Below, in pieces: positions 47,895 to 63,621 of a DNA stretch of 64,000 bases. Position 1 is the stretch's first letter. Every line of letters begins with the position of its first letter. The notes beneath the pieces are model-generated. The model did not search any database, was not told the origin of the DNA, and saw nothing but the letters and a program-made list of their open reading frames with translations. The DNA is from Mermis nigrescens (lineage: Eukaryota; Nematoda; Enoplea; Mermithida; Mermithidae). The stretch is from NCBI GenBank assembly GCA_036768485.1, contig JAVLUZ010000340.1, positions 7,331,802-7,395,801 of the forward strand, written 5' to 3'. Both the position numbers and the translations under genes were made by a program.

Positions 47895-48939
47895 TGTAAA
47901 ATTAAGCGGTGCCCTATGCGAACATGGACGACATAGGACACATACATTACCTTCGGGATTTACCTAGGTACGTAGGTACTTAAGTCTACGCTTAGTGCTG
48001 GTCCCGATTGCGCGGCTCTGGATGGCTTTCGATCTTTGGACCCTTAGAAACCTTACGGCTTCGATCCCCTCAGCCCTAATATTGCTGGCCGCTTTTATGT
48101 CGGGTGATCTCAGCAGCTACGCCCTAAGACCTAAGGCTATCTACCTAGTCTCGGTATTTGCCGCGGAGGTCAGTTGACTATCTCAAGCTCAAGTTGTTTA
48201 TTCCCAACTTATTTTCAATCAGTGCCTGATTCGAAATGTTTTTGGTTCCTAATATGTGTAGCACATGAACTATAGAAAACAACAACAACAAGCTCTATGC
48301 TGATCAATCATCTTTAAAGATTAAATAATATTTTGATCAATTCTTAGCGAAATAAATTATGATTTCCAAATAAAATAAACTATCATACGAAATTTACCCT
48401 ATCAGTCCACTAAGATGAAGAAGTCCTCGACGTGCAGAAGCCCAACCTAACCCTTGGTATAACCAGAAACCACTGGGTAGGTTTTCTCTATTTTAATTGA
48501 ATGAAGAAATTCCGCGGCCTATAGCGGGACAACAAGCAAGAAGAAAGCAGCGTCGGACTATATCCCAGCGTACGACTGGCAAACGAAAAGCCAACCGCCA
48601 GACTAAACTACAACGTTAAGTACACTGGCCTCAAGGACCATTACAGTAAATTAAACAAAGATCAATTTAACGTAATACTGATAAGCTTTTATCTCAGATC
48701 GAATGTTCTTGATTACACAATGGCGGTATGCATGAAACAATTACTATTTATCATACGTAACTCTATGCTACTGGACAAGTATCTAGATGTTTTTTATTAT
48801 TGAAATTTGGGGAAATAATGGGAAGACCGAAGGCATAGCCCACAGTGCACTATCATAGATAGCTACTAGTATTGGCTATGTTATAGCTATCGCGAACTGC
48901 TAAGGCAGGTTCGCCTACCGTGTAACTCTCGCAGTTACA
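47895..48939 (-). repeat. 5' LTR of the 14.3-kb gypsy element
   Basis: The 1045-bp repeat matches 34685-35731 with scattered substitutions and short indels. It ends at TTACA followed by the CAAG duplication (48940-48943). It would contain the promoter and poly(A) signals. Confidence 0.93.
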
Positions 48940-48943
48940 CAAG

Positions 48944-49249
48944 GCCTATTTTTAGCAGTTTTCACCAAAATTTTCATTTTTGGGTTTACCAAGTCGCAGC
49001 TGGGTGAAGGATGGGAGGACAACCGACCTTGACATAGGCGTAGCCAGTATTTTCCCCAGGGGAGTGTTCGAAGTTTTGAAGTCAAATATCTCGAAAATCA
49101 TTAGGAGATGGACAAAGATGAAAGCAGTCTTTAGCGTCTCTCAGCGAGCTCTATAAAATGCCGATGAAAAGTTTTGAAGAAATTCAAAATTTTCCACTTT
49201 ATTTTATATATAATTTTCCGATAAGTCTATCGTTCAGACTATATATATA
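48944..49249. other. Inner-hAT sequence with a dispersed repeat
   Basis: About 49020-49170 (gacataggcgtagccag ... tcagcgagctctataaaat) is similar to about 20445-20565. The end, gactatatatatat, is the left remainder of the TA microsatellite split by the next element. Confidence 0.6.
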
Positions 49250-54254
<5,005 letters not shown>

Positions 54255-54510
54255 CATACGTGGGCAGCAAGAAAATTCTGGGGGTGCAAGATTTTTGAAT
54301 GTAAAAAAATGGCCTTAAAAAATGGTGCTATGGCGAAAATACACCATTTTTCGACGTTTCTCATCGATCACTATCCATTGGCATCAAAAAATTGCGAAAA
54401 AAACGAAAAAACTTTCAAAACTTGAATTCTGGGGGGTATTGTTGGATTTTTTCATTTTCATGTTGGGTATTTTGTCTTCTGGGGGTGCACACCCCCAAGC
54501 CCACGTGGTG
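54255..54510 (-). mobile_element. Family M MITE
   Basis: The element runs from CATACGTGGGCAGC to about AGCCCACGTGGTG, with the central complement of the GCCAATGGATAGTG mark near 54373. No clear 8-bp duplication could be read. Confidence 0.78.
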
Positions 54511-54532
54511 CCACCAACTTATGGCTTGCACA

Positions 54533-54701
54533 CAGGCACGTAGCTGGCCCTCCTATTTTGGGAGGGACCAACAACAATTTGGGGGGATTCCAAGCCAAAA
54601 ATAGCACGAAATAACGTGTGAAAAGTACTATTTTTCCGGTTTTTTCTGAATTTTGGGGGGGGTCCGGCTGGACCCCCAGTCCCCCCACAGCTACGTGCCT
54701 G
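54533..54701. mobile_element. Short hAT-type MITE (CAGGCACGTAGCTG)
   Basis: The 169-bp element has perfect 14-bp inverted termini, CAGGCACGTAGCTG and CAGCTACGTGCCTG. Flanks cttgcaca (54525-54532) and cttgcacg (54702-54709) match 7 of 8. Confidence 0.88.
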
Positions 54702-54800
54702 CTTGCACGCCCTTCTGGCACGACCCTGCCCCTCTCTATCCAGCCTGCTTATGCTGGTTTATGAATTATTTCATGGCTAAATTGTTTTTTCATGTTTCAG

Positions 54801-55054
54801 ATGGATTGCAAATGCTGTATTAACAATGATTCCAATGTGCTCTCCTATTGGAAGGAAAAAAAGCAGCTTTTCCGAATTTATATACAATTGCCATATCGGT
54901 GCTCGCAGTACCAGCCACATCTGCACCGTGTGAAAGAGTCTTTAGTCGGGCGGCTTTTATACTTGATAAGAAGCGCCACAATCTTAGCAACAAACGTTTG
55001 GAAAGCGAGATTTTCTTTCGCATGAATTCGGCATTTCCGTTTTCAAATAGCTAA
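54801..55054 (+). pseudogene. hAT transposase C-terminal dimerisation exon
   Basis: A good 3' splice site (tttcatgtttcag) ends at 54800. The frame then reads to WKEKK and shifts at a run of seven A; the shifted frame carries the hAT C-terminal dimerisation signature (VPATSAPCERVFSRAAF, then KKRHNLSNKRLE) and ends TAG/TAA at 55054. hAT transposases cut and join element DNA as oligomers held by this domain. The element's other transposase remnant is at 34241-34441, and the middle is missing or displaced. Confidence 0.85.
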
Positions 55055-55207
55055 TCTTATGCCTACCTGCTTCTTATGCTTTTTTATCCTTTTCGTTATC
55101 TATGTAACAGTAAACAATGCATCTAATGTGTATGTGTATGTATCACTTACATAAATTAGTAGATTTTTGCAAGTTGACGTCAACAATGACGAAATGCATG
55201 TTCTCAA

Positions 55208-55530
55208 TAAACGGAACAAATTTAAATGGAAAATGCCATGGAACGATTTAATTAATCGTTAACGAACCATAAATGATCATCGTTGACAGGAACGAGAATA
55301 GAAAAGGTTTTGGAACGGCTCAGTTTATCGTTAACGGAACGATAATTGATCATCGTTAACGAGAACAAGAACGAGAATGTTTTAGGAATGCTATCAATTA
55401 TCGTTAACGGAACGATATGCAGCTATCGTTAACGAAAATAGGAACAATATTAGATTCGGAACGAATTCAACTATCGTTAACGGAACAATAATTAAGTATT
55501 GTTAACGGGAACGGGTACGATAATGTTTTT
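55208..55530 (+). repeat. Right subterminal array of the inner hAT
   Basis: About five degenerate ~66-bp units with atcgttaacggaacgataattgatcatcg and gaacgagaatgttttaggaa-type text, in the same orientation as the left array (33783-34100). Confidence 0.85.
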
Positions 55531-55649
55531 TAAAACGTTTTGCCAACACTAGTCCACATGGAGCTGAGGGCTGGGATAACCAAATGCGCGTTGCCACTTT
55601 ATAAAGCAAAGGAAATGTACTTTTTCTTTTCTTCCAGTATTTGAAAATC

Positions 55650-55850
55650 TCACTATCCCCCAGAATTAAATTTTTGGAAATTTTTTTGCTTTTTTTCGCG
55701 ATTTTTTAATGCCAATGGATAGAGAGCTTGATGAGAAACGCCGAAAAATGATGTTTTTCTGCCATAACACCATTTGTAAGACCATTCTTTTACCTTTGAA
55801 AAATTTTACAGCCCCTCCCTTAGAATTCCGATACTGCTAACCTGGATACT
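55650..55850 (+). mobile_element. Partial family M MITE
   Basis: The cccccagaattaaattttt block, the central gccaatggatagagagc and a gaattccgatactgctaacctgg end match the family, but the left end is missing. Confidence 0.7.
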
Positions 55851-56184
55851 ACCATACATGACCTCCCAGAAATTTAATATTTTATTCGAAAAATCGACAA
55901 CTCAATAGCAAGATATTCAGAGATGGCTCAAAGTTAGCAAAAAACAAAAAATGTCTTGTTCAGGCCAGAAAAAGTCAGTTTCACTGCATCTAGGACAAGT
56001 TCCTAGGAGAATGGAAAATTTTCTAATTTTTTTGTTTTTTTGTGAGTTTTAAATTATGTGGAAGGTCGCAATAAGCTAAAACTGACATGAACATGCCGCT
56101 CGAAGCTCAATTGAAAGCGTTTGCAATAGTATTTGTTGATTTTGGTTGGACAACGCCGGTATTTTCATTCGCATCATGTGGAAA
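55851..56184. other. Outer-hAT interior
   Basis: AT-rich, non-coding as far as I can see. Confidence 0.35.
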
Positions 56185-56845
56185 AGTAAAATCTGGAAAC
56201 AGAAACAAAAATCATAAAAGCCGGAAACGGAAACGATGGGTAAAAGCAGAACCGGATACAGAAATGATCCAAAGTGGCGGAACCGGGGTTCCCCAAGTTG
56301 GGCCCATTAGGGTCAACACCCCGACCCCGCTTCCGTCAAAATTTCACTCATAGAAGGGGGTTTCAGGTACGCCAAATGGGGTACACCATTATTCACATGT
56401 AAATCTGACCCCGGTTCCATCGGGGGTTTCTCCGCCCCGGGGGCAGTCCAAAGTGGCGGAACCGGCATTTCCCAAGTAGGGCCAATCAGGGTCAAGACCT
56501 TCAACCCCGGTTCTGCCACTTTGGACTACCCCCAAGGTGAAGAAATTCCCGACTGAACCGGGTCAGATTCACATATGAATAATGGGTACCCCGTTTCCGA
56601 GCCCTTGAACCCCCTTTCAGTTGGAGAAGTTTTGGCGGAAACGGGGTTACGGGTGCTGATCCTGATGGGCCCTACTTGGGGAACCCCGGTTTTGCCAATC
56701 GTTGCCATTTCCGCTTCCGGCTTTTTACCCATCGTTTCCATTTCCGGTTTTTACCCATTATTTCCGTTTCCAGCTTTTACCCTTCGTTTCCCTCTCCGTT
56801 TTCGTTTCCGTTTCCGGATTTTACCCACACCCTCGCATCTTTTCT
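56185..56845. repeat. GC-richer foldback element
   Basis: The left end (about 56185-56260: gtaaaatctggaaacag, ccggaaacggaaacgatggg) is mirrored by the right end (about 56700-56835: cgtttccatttccgg, ttccggattttaccc). Inside, blocks of gtggcggaaccgg...ttcccaagt and gggcccattagggtcaa type occur three times in both orientations (about 56270, 56450, 56650). The base composition is clearly higher in GC than its surroundings. No transposase is seen. Confidence 0.75.
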
Positions 56846-57336
56846 CTGTGACGCCAAAGTTTTTTCATGAAGCAGTGGGTGCTTTTGTTCCAAATGTTGT
56901 TCAAGGTCAGTCGGTGGGCGACGCGAGGTGGAAATGCGCATTCCTTGCAAATAATTTTGTTTTCATTTTTATTATGTGCAAAATAACCATGAATTTCGCC
57001 GAATTTTGAGTTCGATATATTCCAAGCTTTACTGTTTAAAGCGCTACACAACAAAAAACGTTTGAATAACTCTAGAGAAGAACAAATCTACAGTAATTAC
57101 ACTAAATAATAATTTGTGAATTAAAGATCAACTTGAGGATCATAGTCCGTAGTCCGGACCATGAGATCAACTTGAGGATCATAGTCCGTAGTCCGGACCA
57201 TGATCCTAAAAAAAGACTATGATCCGGTAGTGCACTACGGTTTTGAAAAGGACCAGTCCTTACAGTCCGAGGATCATGAGGACTCAGTCCTGGACCACGA
57301 TCCAGCAGTCCTTAGTCCGGACTTTTGCCAACGCTA
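56846..57336. other. Right end of the outer hAT
   Basis: About 56850-57110 holds nothing I can assign. From 57125, duplicated blocks with gatcatagtccgtagtccggaccatga are the subterminal repeats of the outer hAT element. Confidence 0.6.
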
Positions 57337-57406
57337 GTCGGGTGGAATTGAACACGGATTGCTTTGATTGCAAGCAGACGTTTTACCACTGCGCTATGCG
57401 GGATTT
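57337..57406 (-). ncRNA. tRNA-like sequence (SINE head or tRNA pseudogene)
   Basis: On the minus strand there is a box A match (TAGCGCAGTGG, 57396-57386) and a box B-like match (GTGTTCAATTCC, 57355-57344) at tRNA-like spacing, with a possible anticodon arm between them. The acceptor and T stems do not pair well, so it is not a normal tRNA. Its 3' end is cut by the hAT insertion; across the nest (33390 downward on the minus strand) it would continue into TGCTTTTTG, a run of T that could end RNA polymerase III transcription. Confidence 0.4.
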
Positions 57407-57667
57407 CGCAGCGTTTTTTAACATCTTAGTCTACTGTGTTTAAAGTGTCAACTTAGGATAAGCTGAATGCTCGACTTTTCTCTGTGTGACTTGATTGATC
57501 TGCTGGAAGATATGAATAAATTAAACTGCAGCGACATTATTAAAAAACCCTTCTGTGCTACGTAGCCATAGTGAGATCTAGCGACCTACAGTAAGTAAGA
57601 AATAAGCGGTTACTGTAACCACCAAAAACATTTACTGAAAAAGCTCTCGGATAAATAAAACAGACTA
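57407..57667. other. Right part of the split TIR element
   Basis: Non-coding. It ends with the inverted repeat of 33176-33260 (agtaagaaataagcgg... to gactatag). Confidence 0.55.
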
Positions 57668-58201
57668 TAGGCTCGCTCGCGCTTTTGAGTGTATTGGGTT
57701 TAACACGCGCTAGAGCTTTAATCATTTTATTTTATTAATTTGTCAACAACGTTATTTAGAAGTATGTATGTATACCGATAATAGCGCAGCGTCGCGGAGT
57801 GACTCCTCAAATTGAGAGTCAATTTTAAGAGGTTAATTATTTTTTCATATTTCTCTTCAAAGAAATTTATATCTAAAATTATTAAAAATATTCCATAATT
57901 TTTATTTGATGATGACTGGCAGACGTAGAGCTCTTTGTTGTTCGAAACAAGTTCCCAAGTGCTATTGGGAACCAAAATATTTCCGAACAACTTGACATAA
58001 GCCAAGAAAAGAAGTTAATTTATCAACTTGAGATTTTCTGGGGTTTCGGGAGAAGGCTGATCTTGCGAGTTATTTCCGGGGTTACATAAGTAATTAAAGG
58101 GCACAGCTGCTTAGATCTCCGACCAGGAGCGGTCAGCAATTTAGGACCAATGAGATTTAAGCCGTAAGTCTTGAGGGTCGTTTCGATTGATTTTGGCGTC
58201 T
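57668..58201. repeat. Direct repeat A, right copy
   Basis: It matches 32623-33165 in the same orientation, with scattered substitutions and short deletions (for instance near 57763 and 58095). Confidence 0.8.
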
Positions 58202-58282
58202 TGCCTCTAGCAACCTGACCAGCGCTAAAGCAAAGTTCAGAAGTAAAAATCGCTGATATGGCCATCATTGCCGACACTTCTT

Positions 58283-59481
58283 CCCGGTTCAGAAGGGCCC
58301 CGATTTTCCCGATTTTTTGTCAGCAATATCGCCGATTCTTACGACTTTTCCGATTTTTGCTGGCAATATTCCCGATTCTTACAATTTTCCCGATTTTTAA
58401 TCAGCGATATTACCGACTTTCCCAATTTTTGTCGGCGATATTGCCGACTTTCATGATTTTTTCGGCGATGTCGCCGACTAAAATCCTAAGAGTAGGAACC
58501 CATCCTATTTTTCTATGATATCGCTAATTTTTGGTGCATATAAGTATGCGCTACGTATGCACTTGTCTACTTAAGCACGTAGCTGTTGATCATCAAAAAG
58601 TAGGTATATAGGTACCACCAATCTAGGTGCCTGACTACATGACAAATCCTGTTGATTAACACATATTACGTATTTTCAGCTGCGAGTATGGAAAAACTAT
58701 AGTGCTTACTATCTTACGTCATGAATTTTAATTAGCTGATACTCAACTGACTTTTTCGGCACAATAAGCAAAAAATTTTTTGAAGTCCCTACTTGGGCAT
58801 TAAAACGAAGGGTACGCGTTAAAACAGCTGTTTTTTGACGTTTCTCACAATTTTATTTCTTTCTAGACAATAAAAATTGAAAAATTTAAAAAATGGACAA
58901 AATGAAGAAAATATAGTCAAAAAAGGTTAAACGGAGCCAAGCGCTGAAAAAATTGACGATTTTGATGCTGAAGACTGCTAAAAACGCTCAAAAGGAGACC
59001 TTTCAAACGTTCGGTGAAAAAGTGCCAATTCTGGAAGTGGTGAAAAATTTTTTGCCGGGGGAGGTCAAAATCTTTTGCGGGGGAGGTTGAAAACTATCCT
59101 GATAATCGATCTCACTGGAATGCGTGTATGTTCTGTCGCACGGGTCATTATGTACATATGTACCTATTGCCGACTTTCTTCGAATTTAGTCAGCGATATC
59201 GCCGACTTTCTCGATTTTTGTTGGCAATATCGCTGATTCTTACAATTTTCCCGATTTTAAGTTAGCAATATTGCCGACTTTCCCCGACTTTTGTCGGCGA
59301 TATCACTGACTTTCCGATTTTTTTCAGCGATATCGCCGACTTTCCCGATTTTTGTCGGCTATATCGCAGACTTCCCCAATTTTTGTCGGCAATATCGGCA
59401 ACTTTCCCGACTGGATCGGTAAAATCGGTGATATCGCCGACAAAAGTCGGCAATATCGCCGACATTTACTTATGAACCGGG
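58283..59481. mobile_element. TIR element with GCCGACTTT tandem repeats, 1.2 kb
   Basis: Ends CCCGGTTCAGAAG (58283) and CTTATGAACCGGG (to 59481) are short inverted repeats. Next to each end lies an array of ~30-bp units built on tttttgtcggcgatatcgccgactttcccga (about 58300-58480 and 59165-59460), each unit self-complementary around GATATC. The middle holds no recognised gene. No clear target duplication was read. Confidence 0.65.
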
Positions 59482-61054
59482 CTTAAGTATAGCCTAGGTA
59501 CTTAGGTAAGCCCCAAACGTAAATAACACCCCAATAATCATTTACAATTATATATCAAATCATTGCTACCGTATTTATTCTAATTAACAGCACGCTGTCT
59601 ATAATTTTTTTCAGCTTGAAGGTGCACTGTCTACCAGAGGGCCAAGAGGGCACGTACTATTAGAGGGCGCTGTTTATAACTTTTTTCATTTGATTTCACC
59701 CAAAAAAGCATCAAATTTCATCATTACTGAACAAATTAAAGAAATATTTTTACAATTTCAATCTCAATTATTTCATCAATTGCCCTATTTTTAACATTTT
59801 ATCCATAAAAATAATATTCCATGTTCTTATGTTGAGTTTTGACTGCTTTTCGGCCAAGAAATTGTATTCAAGGGACACATTAAACTAGGGACAGGATTCG
59901 TATAATAGCAGGTGCGCTTACTATTAGAGGGTGCTGTCTATAACTTTTTTCGCTTGCAGGTGCGCTGTCTATTAGAGGGCACTAGAGGGTGCGGTTTATT
60001 AGAACAAATACGGTATTATCGCAATCTGTCAGCTTATAGTCGGACAGTTTTTAGATTTTATTCCTAAACTTGTGTGAAACAGACTATACATATGGCCTCT
60101 TTTAAAATTCTTGAGACTTTTTTACAGTATATTTAATAAGTTTTCGGTAGGTAGTGCATATGTATATCTATTATGTATTTTCTGCAAATATTTTCAAGTA
60201 GGTACCTATGTAAGCAAAAAAGTTGGGGAATTAAATGCACGCATATCAATTACTGTAGTTAATTATGCAAATTTAAAGACTCGTTTATTTATTTCAGAGT
60301 CAAAAGACTAAGTATACAAGCAATCAATATTTTTTGAACAATTATCTCTTATTTCCGACGATTTTTCATTTAATCGGAAGCACAATTACGATGTTATGCA
60401 TAGCAATGAATAAGCATAGCTAGTTTGTGTTACAGTAAGCTACCTAGAAACGAATTTTGTACCTGCTTACTAATCGTATAAAATTGATGTTTGTGCACAA
60501 GGTTTTGTGAAATAAACTATAGAAAAACACGAGCATTACATTTTTAGAAGTAAATTTCAGAAATTTTTCATTGGTTCAAAAACTTTCAAAATTTACAAGA
60601 TTAACATTCAAAATTATATAAATTCCTTTCACTTTTCGACAAATAACAAAATTTCGGAATATTTGGATCACAATCAGGGAAGCTCAACGGCCAAGAATAC
60701 AGGTGGCAAACAAGGATTAAGAAAGCAAATAATTTAATGGTCATCATTCCTACCTACCTACCTAATGTTTTGTAATCTCCCTGTCTGTTTAACACAAGTT
60801 TGGGCATAAATTTTAAAAACGATGTCCGACAACAAATTGACAGATTGCGATTATAGCATTGATTTGATATATAATTATCGTAATCCGTCGGCTTACTTTC
60901 GAATAACTTCTTAAAATTTACGCCCAAACTTATGTGAAACAGACTATAAGCCAACCTTAATGATGAGCTGATCTCACCTTATATTACGCATTTATCAACA
61001 CAGACAGGTGTTACTTCACGTATACTACGCTGCGCTAATTGTATGTAAGTACAC
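59482..61054. other. Non-coding with repeat fragments
   Basis: Two copies of the cagcttat...gtgtgaaacagactata end lie near 60015-60085 and 60870-60945. Around 59600-60005 a phrase (gcgctgtctattagagggc) recurs at 59610, 59660, 59925 and 59965. No gene is recognised. Confidence 0.45.
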
Positions 61055-61291
61055 CATAGGTGGGTTGCTCCGATGTTCTGGGGGATGCAAGTTTTTTCAA
61101 AGGTCAAAAAATGGCCTTAAAAATGGTGTTATGGCAAACAAACACCATTTTTTAACGTTTCTCATCGAACAATATCCATTGGCATCAAAAAATTGCGAAA
61201 AACACCAAACAAATTTCAAAAATTGAATTCTAGGGGGTATTTTGGTTTCTGGGGGTGCATTCCTCCCGAACCCCATCCCAGACGCCCAATG
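61055..61291 (-). mobile_element. Family M MITE with perfect TSD
   Basis: The 237-bp element runs from CATAGGTGGGTTGC to ACGCCCAATG, with perfect duplications AAGTACAC at 61047-61054 and 61292-61299. Confidence 0.9.
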
Positions 61292-61299
61292 AAGTACAC

Positions 61300-61984
61300 A
61301 CAAATAACGTAGGTGTTGTATACAAATCTCAACGGACTACATGCATGAGGGGGCTCGGCTCAGTATACATATGTACATACATACTTACGAATTTGTCTCC
61401 ATATGATAATACAACTTATAGAAAATACCTACTGCAACATACGTACAAAATAAGTAAGATAAAGAGCGAAAAAAGGAAAAGTGCTACCACTTTATACTAA
61501 AATTATACCAAAATTATATCAAAAATATTTTCACATTTCTCAGAGTTTTAATATGATTAGAATATGATATACCAAAAATTCACAGAATTAAAATATGATA
61601 TTGATAGCCCAGCAATTGCCTACCAAAATCATACCAAAATTTATTTTTGGTATATCAAAATAACACTAGTACATACCTATTATTTTAAAATTCGCCGCGG
61701 CTTCCCCAAGTGCGGTACCACTCAATTCACAGTGCGAAATACGGACTTCAGTTCTGCTTTACAGATTTTTTCCTGCGCAAGGCTGTTGGTCAAGCTTTCG
61801 CAGCTTCTACATTAGAGCCAGAGTGAACTAGAGTGCCAAAGCTCGAGGTTTAAGAGCCATATACAAACGTATTAGCTAATCAAAATAAAGGCCTTGAGCC
61901 GATTGGCTAAATTTTCACTGCTTTAAAATCACCTTCTGTAAAAAGTCTCAAGAATTTTGAAACAGGCTATAGTACTGTGAAAAA
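61300..61984. other. Non-coding sequence
   Basis: AT-rich, with short runs such as aaaattatacc repeated near 61500. I see no gene. Confidence 0.4.
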
Positions 61985-62542
61985 CTAATACAGTAACAAG
62001 ATTTCAGCAAAAATGAGCCGTTTGGTATGAAACAGACTGTAGCGCGAAATTGTCAGAAAATAAAAACGTCCTGCAGTCATATTAAGTATAAGAAGATAAG
62101 GCCGAATACACCCTCCCCCAGAAACCAAAAGCGTTGCAAGAAATTCGTCGTGAACAGCACTGTAACGCTTTTGGCACCCAACTTGCAGAAAGTAGGACAA
62201 AACCAAACGATCAGTCAAAATAGTTTGAATCGATCCATAGGACAAGCCCACTTCCGTATCTACCACTCTTAGTGACAAGACAATCATTGGTTTGCTTCAA
62301 CTACAGTCTGAACAGCAGTCGCATTTTCCTCTGGATTGCTTCAACAGGGCGTAGTTCCCAATGGTCATCCTCAATGCTTTCTTGTCCACCTCTATATCGC
62401 TCGGATCAGTCATAAATCGTTTTTTTATTAGGAACACTGTCTCAGTAGACTTTTTGCAGAGCGATCGGTTTGTCCTTCGAATTCCATCCAAGTTTAACCA
62501 AGAATTTAATGTTTGCCTAACATCAAATTTTGAGTTTTTCAT
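61985..62542 (-). pseudogene. Mariner-like transposase fragment
   Basis: The second part (62287-61985) has VVDTEVGLSYGSIQTILTD, which resembles the second helix-turn-helix of mariner-type transposases, then a decayed segment. The first part (62542-62297) is basic and may be the lead-in. The DDD/DDE catalytic domain is absent, and a small piece with MITE-like ccctcccccagaaacc text interrupts the frame near 62105. The end of the TATAGTCTGTTTCA family lies at about 62020-62035. Confidence 0.5.
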
Positions 62543-63345
62543 AGTTGCACAAAGTATGATAATGATAAACGACTACCAATCAGCAGCAAACATGCCGACA
62601 AAATTTAAAACTTGCAGGTTGATACAGTAAAGGTTCAGCTTCACAAACATATAATTTGTTTAATTCAATTTCGTTTCAATCAAAAGTTATAGGTTCATTC
62701 CGAAAACTTTTTAATCAACCCTCGTATACATACTCAAGTTTGGACATACATATTGTTCAATTTGTTCGACTTTTTTTTTTGATTTTTTCAAAATATTTTG
62801 ATGTTTTTATGCTCTAGAAAGATAGAGTATCGTCAGAAACGCCAAATACAATGTTTTTGACGCGTATTCACAATTTTTGGACCACAAAAAGAGACTTTAA
62901 AATTTCACCTCATCCCCAGAATTCACATGCTGTGCATGTCTGGAGTCGGTTCATGGGGGTTCGCCCCCTAAATTTTTTTAGCCCGCCAGAATTCTTGATT
63001 TTCCAAAAAATTCCAAAAAGTTCCTGGAAAAGCTGCTGTTTTAAGCGTTTTTAGCTATCTTTTCGCTCAAAAGTGTCAAATTTTTGGTGCATCGCACCGT
63101 ACACTCATTTTTTGACTATATTTTCTTCAATTTATTCAAATTTTTCTGAGTTTTCTAAAATTTTATCTTTTAATGCTCTAGGAAGATAATACATGTTTGT
63201 CCCGCTTCCAGTCGTTTAGTTGATAATAAACATGTATACAAGAACCGATTACGTACTCAATTGATAATAATTTGTTTAATAGTTAATTAAATTTGTGATA
63301 AATAATTAATTATATAATTTATTTTCAATTACATATATTGCCTAG
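62543..63345. other. Spacer / probable intron before the Listerin-like exon
   Basis: No coding sequence is recognised. Some text (about 62930-62975, ggggttcgccccctaaat) resembles degraded element ends. If the next exon belongs to a larger gene, this would be an intron ending in tattgcctag. Confidence 0.4.
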
Positions 63346-63621
63346 GACCCGGATTTGAAAGTGCGCGAAGAGGCGCAGAACGCTTTGCGAATTTTTGGCC
63401 AAAAACTGGGTCGACAAATGGCCAACGAATTAAAAATTCTTATGCCTTATTGGCTGATGAGTCAAAACGACGCTTATTCTTCCGTTTCTAACGCTGCCAA
63501 ATCTGCATTCGAAGCCCTATTTACTTCGGCGGAAAAACGGGAGCAGGCTATCGCCCTTTGCGAAGAATCCACAATTACACTATCGGACCAGAAAACTTTT
63601 TCCGAACCAAAAAAAATATAA
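63346..63621 (+). CDS. Exon resembling the E3 ubiquitin ligase Listerin (LTN1), partial
   Basis: Listerin is the RING E3 ligase of ribosome-associated quality control; it marks stalled nascent chains on 60S subunits. After a splice acceptor (tattgcctag) the frame opens in phase with DPDLKVREEAQNAL and continues through a HEAT-like helix pair that includes MPYWLMSQNDAYSSVSNAAK and AFEALF, a pattern I associate with the conserved N-terminal HEAT region of Listerin. A stop comes after 91 codons (63619-63621), although Listerin is over 1,500 residues, and no clear GT donor precedes it. So this is either one exon with an unseen donor, a short isoform end, or a gene fragment. Confidence 0.6.
   Translation, partial: DPDLKVREEAQNALRIFGQKLGRQMANELKILMPYWLMSQNDAYSSVSNAAKSAFEALFTSAEKREQAIALCEESTITLSDQKTFSEPKKI

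Larger units (their letters stand above)
34685..48939 (-). mobile_element. Full-length Ty3/gypsy retroelement, 14.3 kb, with extra 3' region
   Basis: Two ~1.05-kb direct repeats (34685-35731 and 47895-48939) bound it; each LTR begins TGTAA and ends TTACA on either strand. The 4-bp duplication CAAG flanks it (34681-34684 and 48940-48943). On the minus strand the order is 5' LTR, gag, protease, RT, RNase H, integrase, ~5 kb of extra coding-like DNA, a polypurine tract, 3' LTR. It inserted into the inner hAT element. All genes carry frameshifts and the LTRs differ by scattered substitutions and indels, so it is not recent. Usual Ty3/gypsy elements are 5-8 kb; the excess is due mostly to the 3' region. 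Confidence 0.92.

Noticed and set aside
56087..57009. Pro/Phe/Arg-rich frames at 56.1-57.0 kb
   Set aside because: They are translations of the foldback repeat blocks on both strands and have no independent support.
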